DNA of 10,000 bases from Asticcacaulis sp. GTDB taxonomy: Bacteria > Pseudomonadota > Alphaproteobacteria > Caulobacterales > Caulobacteraceae. Of the stretch, positions 7,224-10,000 are shown piece after piece. Both the position numbers and the translations under genes were made by a program. Location of the stretch: contig NZ_JAIWNX010000300.1 of NCBI RefSeq assembly GCF_020217185.1, positions 1 through 10,000 of the forward strand. The letters run 5' to 3'. Below the pieces are notes generated by a model that worked only from the letters and a program-made list of their open reading frames with translations, was not told the DNA's origin and searched no databases. Every line of letters starts with the position of its first letter. The stretch's first letter is position 1.

Positions 7224-7553
7224 TCAGCTCCCCCTGTAGGTCGAATAACCATAGGGACTGACCAGCAGCGGCACGTGGTAATGCCCCACCCCGTCCATGC
7301 CGAAGTCGATGCCCACGCGGTCGAGAAACGGCGGTTCAGCCAGCGTGACGCCCTTACCCCGAAAATAGTCGGCCACATCGAATTCCAGCCGGTACAGCCC
7401 CGCGCTCAGGCTCAGGTCGCGCAACTCCGGGCAGCGGCCATCGGCGTCGGTTTTTCCGGCAAACAGCACTTCGCGCCCACTGAGGAGGTGCAGCCCGACC
7501 CCCTGGGCCGGGGTGCCGTGGGCCGTATCGAGGACGTGGGTCGAAAGGCTCAT
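7224..7553 (-). CDS. uraH: 5-hydroxyisourate hydrolase (transthyretin-like)
   Basis: This enzyme hydrolyses 5-hydroxyisourate, the unstable product of urate oxidation, to OHCU. The 109-residue protein has the hallmarks of the family: N-terminal STHVLDTAHG with H6, the TDADGR arginine at R40, HYHVPLLVSPYGYSTY with H93, and the C-terminal YRGS tetrapeptide that separates hydrolases from true transthyretins. H6, R40 and H93 match the known catalytic set. There is no signal peptide, so it is cytosolic. A GTG at 7565 would add MERL, but GGAG at 7560-7563 lies 6 bases before the ATG at 7553 and falls within that extension. The ATG overlaps the stop of the preceding flavoprotein gene (ATGA), placing it directly after the presumed urate-oxidising enzyme. 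Confidence 0.96.
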   Translation of the reverse strand: MSLSTHVLDTAHGTPAQGVGLHLLSGREVLFAGKTDADGRCPELRDLSLSAGLYRLEFDVADYFRGKGVTLAEPPFLDRVGIDFGMDGVGHYHVPLLVSPYGYSTYRGS

Positions 7554-8944
7554 GAGGCGCTCCACTCGCCGACAAATTCCGGCTCATCATAGGCAAAATA
7601 GGCGTCGAGGCAGGCCGTTTTCTGATCGAGGAATAACTGATCGGCCACGGCGCTGGCCAGCTTCGGCAGGGCGTATTTCAGCCCCGACAGGGCCGAGGCC
7701 GACAGGCCGAAATTGATCAGGGCCGAATAGTTGAAGGCAAACAGGCCATGCAGTTTGGCCTGCCACTCAGGGTCGCGCCCGGTGAAGGTGAAGCCTGCGC
7801 CCAGATAGGGATGGGCGTCAAGCAGCGGGTTCCTGATCGCCTCCGGGGCCGTATAGACATCGGCCCAGCGCGCAATGCCCGGCTCCAGCCGCCGCAGTTC
7901 GGGCCGCAACGCCGGATCGGTGACCAGACCGGTGGAAATGACCAGAAAGTCGAAGGCGTGCTGGCCCTTGGGCGTCATCACCACCGCCTGCCCGCCGTCT
8001 TCGCGCACGCCTTGCCAGGGCGAACCCGTATGCAGATGGAAGCCTGCAAAGGCCGCCGCCCGATTGAAGGTGTCATTGGTCGGCGGTTGATTGAATTTGA
8101 AAAAGTGCGACATGGCGGCGTATTTTTCGCCGTCGCTGAGCGCGGCAAAGCGCGGGATCAGGCCCGCCGCCTCCATGTGCCGGATGGGATTGATACGCGG
8201 CAGGGCCTCACGCCGCACAAAGACGTGCGCTTCGGCGGCCCCGGCATCGAGCAGATGGTGGGCATTGTCAAAGGCCGAGGCCCCGCCCCCCAAAATGCCG
8301 ATACGCTTGCCTTTCAGCGCCGCCACGTCGATGGCCTCAGAGGTGTGGGCGTAGAGGTGACGCGGCAGGCCCCTGATCATCTGCGGCGTATGCCAGCCGC
8401 CGCCGCCCTGAATCCCGGTGGCCAGAATGACCTTGCGCGCCAGATAGTTGCCATCCGAAGCGTGTACGCGGAACAGGCCGTCTATGGGCTCGATATCGCT
8501 GACCCGCACGCCGTTTCTGACCGGCAGGTCCAGCACGCGGCGGTACCAGCGCAGATAGGCCATCCAGTCGCCCCGCGGAATCTTGTCAAGCCTCGCCCAG
8601 CCTTCGGCCCCGTGCTGCGCCTCCCAGAAGGCGCGGAAGGTCAGGGAGGGGACGCCCATATCTATCGAGGTGATGCCCTTGGGCGTGCGCAGGGTCATCA
8701 TGCGGGCATAGGTTTCCCACGGCCCTTCAAAGCCTTCGGCGCTCTCATCGAGGATCAGCAGGTTGTGGATGCGCTCGCGCTTCAGCGCGAAGGCGGCGCT
8801 GAGGCCCGACTGCCCCCCGCCGATGATGATGACGTCGTGCACCGGACCTTCCGGATGCGTCGCCGGGCTCAGCCAGTCGCTGCCGGGATAGCACAGCGCC
8901 TCAAGATCGTGCCGAACGCGGGCATTATGGGCTTCGAGGCTCAT
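7550..8944 (-). CDS. hpyO: FAD-dependent oxidoreductase, probable urate hydroxylase (HpyO-like)
   Basis: The 464-residue protein is a flavoprotein monooxygenase-type enzyme with two dinucleotide sites: VIIIGGGQSGLSA (39-50) for FAD and GILGGGASA (216-224) for NAD(P)H. ILATG (173-177) and ISTG (336-339) are the usual linker motifs. This is not the TetX/HpxO layout, which has one Rossmann site, nor a cofactor-free uricase. It lies between uraD and uraH with 4-base ATGA overlaps on both sides. Those neighbours consume the product of urate oxidation, and no other urate-oxidising enzyme is present here. The inferred reaction is urate + O2 + NAD(P)H to 5-hydroxyisourate. A flavoprotein urate hydroxylase non-homologous to HpxO, named HpyO, has been reported from Xanthomonas; I assign the symbol from recalled family resemblance and context, not from alignment. 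Oxidoreductase class is very secure, the substrate moderately so. Confidence 0.78.
   Translation of the reverse strand: MSLEAHNARVRHDLEALCYPGSDWLSPATHPEGPVHDVIIIGGGQSGLSAAFALKRERIHNLLILDESAEGFEGPWETYARMMTLRTPKGITSIDMGVPSLTFRAFWEAQHGAEGWARLDKIPRGDWMAYLRWYRRVLDLPVRNGVRVSDIEPIDGLFRVHASDGNYLARKVILATGIQGGGGWHTPQMIRGLPRHLYAHTSEAIDVAALKGKRIGILGGGASAFDNAHHLLDAGAAEAHVFVRREALPRINPIRHMEAAGLIPRFAALSDGEKYAAMSHFFKFNQPPTNDTFNRAAAFAGFHLHTGSPWQGVREDGGQAVVMTPKGQHAFDFLVISTGLVTDPALRPELRRLEPGIARWADVYTAPEAIRNPLLDAHPYLGAGFTFTGRDPEWQAKLHGLFAFNYSALINFGLSASALSGLKYALPKLASAVADQLFLDQKTACLDAYFAYDEPEFVGEWSAS
7560..7563 (-). promoter_or_regulatory. Ribosome binding site that decides the uraH start
   Basis: GGAG on the minus strand lies 6 bases before the ATG at 7553 and inside the codons of the longer GTG-started alternative, which favours the shorter 109-residue reading. 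Confidence 0.6.
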
Positions 8945-9444
8945 GCGCCCTCCACATCTTTGAGGCGCAGCCAGACGATCTTATCCACCTCAGCCAGGGC
9001 CGTGCTAAACTCTGTCTGCGGGTCGTTGCCGAGCCGCGACTCCATCGCTGCAAGGATATCCGCCTTACCCCCGGCCAGCCGCACACAGAGGATAAAGGGG
9101 AAACCAAAGCGCGCCTCATAGGCGGTGTTCAACTCATGAAACCGCGCAAATTCGGCCTCCGTCAGGGCATTGAGCCCCACCGATGCCTGTTCCGAAGCCG
9201 ACTCCTTCGTCAGACCGGCCTTCACCTGCGCCTTGTCGGCCAGCTTGGGGTGGGCGCGCAGCAGGGCCAGTTGCGCCTCCGGCCCGGCGTGCGCCACCAC
9301 CTTCATCAACCCGGCGTGCAGGGCCGCCAAATCTTTGAACGGCCGCATCGTCTCGGCCTGCGCCACGATCCACGGGCTGTGTTCGAACAACAGGCCAAAG
9401 CGTTCGATAAAGGCTTTGCGAGTCAATTGGTTGAAATCACTCAT
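8941..9444 (-). CDS. uraD: 2-oxo-4-hydroxy-4-carboxy-5-ureidoimidazoline decarboxylase
   Basis: OHCU decarboxylase makes S-allantoin from the UraH product, which would otherwise decay to racemic allantoin. The 167-residue protein has EHSPWIV (21-27), the catalytic-histidine motif AHPKLADK (H65), SEQASVGL (84-91, with the conserved E85-Q86) and the signature YEARFGFPFILCV (109-121). Length is normal for a free-standing enzyme; it is not fused to uraH, as happens in some bacteria. The ATG overlaps the stop of the hpxZ-like gene (ATGA) and has GAGGGGG about 7 bases upstream. Its own stop overlaps the flavoprotein gene start in the same way. It is cytosolic, with no signal peptide or membrane segment. 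Confidence 0.96.
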   Translation of the reverse strand: MSDFNQLTRKAFIERFGLLFEHSPWIVAQAETMRPFKDLAALHAGLMKVVAHAGPEAQLALLRAHPKLADKAQVKAGLTKESASEQASVGLNALTEAEFARFHELNTAYEARFGFPFILCVRLAGGKADILAAMESRLGNDPQTEFSTALAEVDKIVWLRLKDVEGA

Positions 9445-9821
9445 GACGTCGCCCCCTCAATCGACACATGCGCCGACACCACCTTCCAGCCGTCGGCAAA
9501 ACGCACCCAGGCCTGAGACTGACGCCCCCTCCGGTCGGAATTGTCCCAGAAAAACTCAGCATGGGCGGTGGCGAAGGCGTCGCCATAGACGGTGATTTCG
9601 ACCCGTCCCAGTTTGCGCTGCGGCGAGCCGCCCCGGCCTTTGCGGAAGGCGCGGATGGCGTCGATGCCATACAGCACCTCACCCACGCCAAAGCGGATGG
9701 TTTCCGGTGCCTCACGAAACAGGCGGTCCATGGCCGGGATGTCGTCGGCCATCAGCGCCGCCTCATAGGCGTAGAAGGCGTCGGTCACCTCTTTCAGGAA
9801 AACAGGATCATTAAGCTGCAT
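9441..9821 (-). CDS. hpxZ: HpxZ/AtzH-like small protein (NTF2/SnoaL fold family)
   Basis: The 126-residue protein resembles the DUF3225 group that includes HpxZ of the Klebsiella purine cluster and AtzH of cyanurate degradation. Visible signs are FYAYEAALMADD (16-27), ETIRFGVGEVLYG (40-52), IDAIRAFRKGRG (53-64) and a tryptophan-rich C-terminal half with FFWDN (90-94) and GWKVVSAHVS (111-120), consistent with an NTF2-like alpha+beta barrel. HpxZ is linked by genetics to oxalurate use, and AtzH has been described as acting on a small carboxylated urea; neither activity can be assigned here. No amidase partner is visible in the window. It overlaps the 3' end of the allantoinase gene by 11 bases and uraD by 4, so it is part of the allantoin-forming core. 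Family call is good, function unknown. Confidence 0.82.
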   Translation of the reverse strand: MQLNDPVFLKEVTDAFYAYEAALMADDIPAMDRLFREAPETIRFGVGEVLYGIDAIRAFRKGRGGSPQRKLGRVEITVYGDAFATAHAEFFWDNSDRRGRQSQAWVRFADGWKVVSAHVSIEGATS

Positions 9822-10000
9822 AGGGATGCACCTTCAGCCAGTGACGGGCGATGTCGATGCGGCGCGCCACCCACACCTTGTCGTGGCTCAGCACGTAGTC
9901 GAGGAAGCGCGCCACGGCGGCAGCCCGCGCCGGCTTACCCGCAATGCGCCCATGCAGGCCAATGGACATCATGCGGCTGCCCTCGGCGTACAACTGATCG
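9811..10000 (-). CDS. puuE: PuuE-type allantoinase, C-terminal end (partial)
   Basis: Only the last 62 or so residues are inside the window; the frame stays open to the right edge, where the sequence reads DQLYAEGSRMMSIGLHGRI. This stretch and the following HDKVWVARRIDIARHW match the C-terminus of the polysaccharide-deacetylase-fold allantoinase PuuE, which hydrolyses allantoin to allantoate and is unrelated to the metal-dependent allantoinase AllB. An in-frame TTG at 9993 is internal, not a start. The TAA stop overlaps the ATG of the hpxZ-like gene by 11 bases. It is the most upstream gene visible, so the operon promoter lies outside. The related peptidoglycan or chitin deacetylases are less likely given the C-terminal motif and the neighbours. 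Confidence 0.87.
   Translation of the reverse strand, partial: DQLYAEGSRMMSIGLHGRIAGKPARAAAVARFLDYVLSHDKVWVARRIDIARHWLKVHPYAA

Noticed and set aside
7748..9121. 457-residue open frame on the + strand opposite the flavoprotein and uraD genes
   Set aside because: Shadow frame of GC-rich coding DNA; low-complexity R/G/A/Q-rich composition, no recognisable motifs, and both opposite genes are clear.
9811..9993. Complete 60-residue small protein started at TTG 9993
   Set aside because: The frame stays open to the window edge and the sequence is the C-terminus of a PuuE-type allantoinase.

Overview
This window is a single-strand block of purine-catabolism genes. Every supported gene lies on the minus strand, so transcription runs from right to left. 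The DNA is GC-rich. The protein sequences and this gene set suggest a proteobacterium, most likely an alphaproteobacterium. A Caulobacterales-type organism is my guess from the general look of the proteins, and I have no marker gene to confirm it. There is no RNA gene, CRISPR array, insertion sequence, regulator or transporter in the window. The operon promoter must lie beyond the right edge.

In transcription order the genes are: puuE, the 3' end of a PuuE-type allantoinase (cut by the window edge); an HpxZ/AtzH-like small protein; uraD, OHCU decarboxylase; an FAD-dependent oxidoreductase that is the best candidate for the urate-oxidising step (HpyO-like); uraH, 5-hydroxyisourate hydrolase; xdhA, the iron-sulfur/FAD subunit of xanthine dehydrogenase; xdhB, the molybdopterin subunit; xdhC, the cofactor-insertion chaperone; an adenosine/adenine deaminase-family gene that reads best as an adenine deaminase; and guaD, guanine deaminase. 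Almost all junctions overlap (ATGA or GTGA, or 8, 11 and 26 nt). The exceptions are a 15-nt gap before xdhA and a 60-nt gap before guaD. No gene-free stretch exceeds 96 bases.

Together the enzymes make a near-complete route. Adenine goes to hypoxanthine and guanine to xanthine. Hypoxanthine and xanthine go to urate (XdhAB, matured by XdhC). Urate goes to 5-hydroxyisourate (FAD oxidoreductase), then OHCU (UraH), allantoin (UraD) and allantoate (PuuE). The gene order is almost the reverse of the pathway order, with late enzymes at the 5' end and base-salvaging deaminases at the 3' end.

Two points deserve most attention. First, no classical uricase is present, and a two-nucleotide-site flavoprotein sits exactly between uraD and uraH. 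Second, an 11-base C tract (on the coding strand) right after the natural xdhB start throws the conserved N-terminus out of frame by one base. This is either a sequencing or assembly indel, a real inactivating or phase-variable lesion, or a slippage site. A 60-base AT-rich patch with rare codons lies just upstream, in the 3' end of xdhA.
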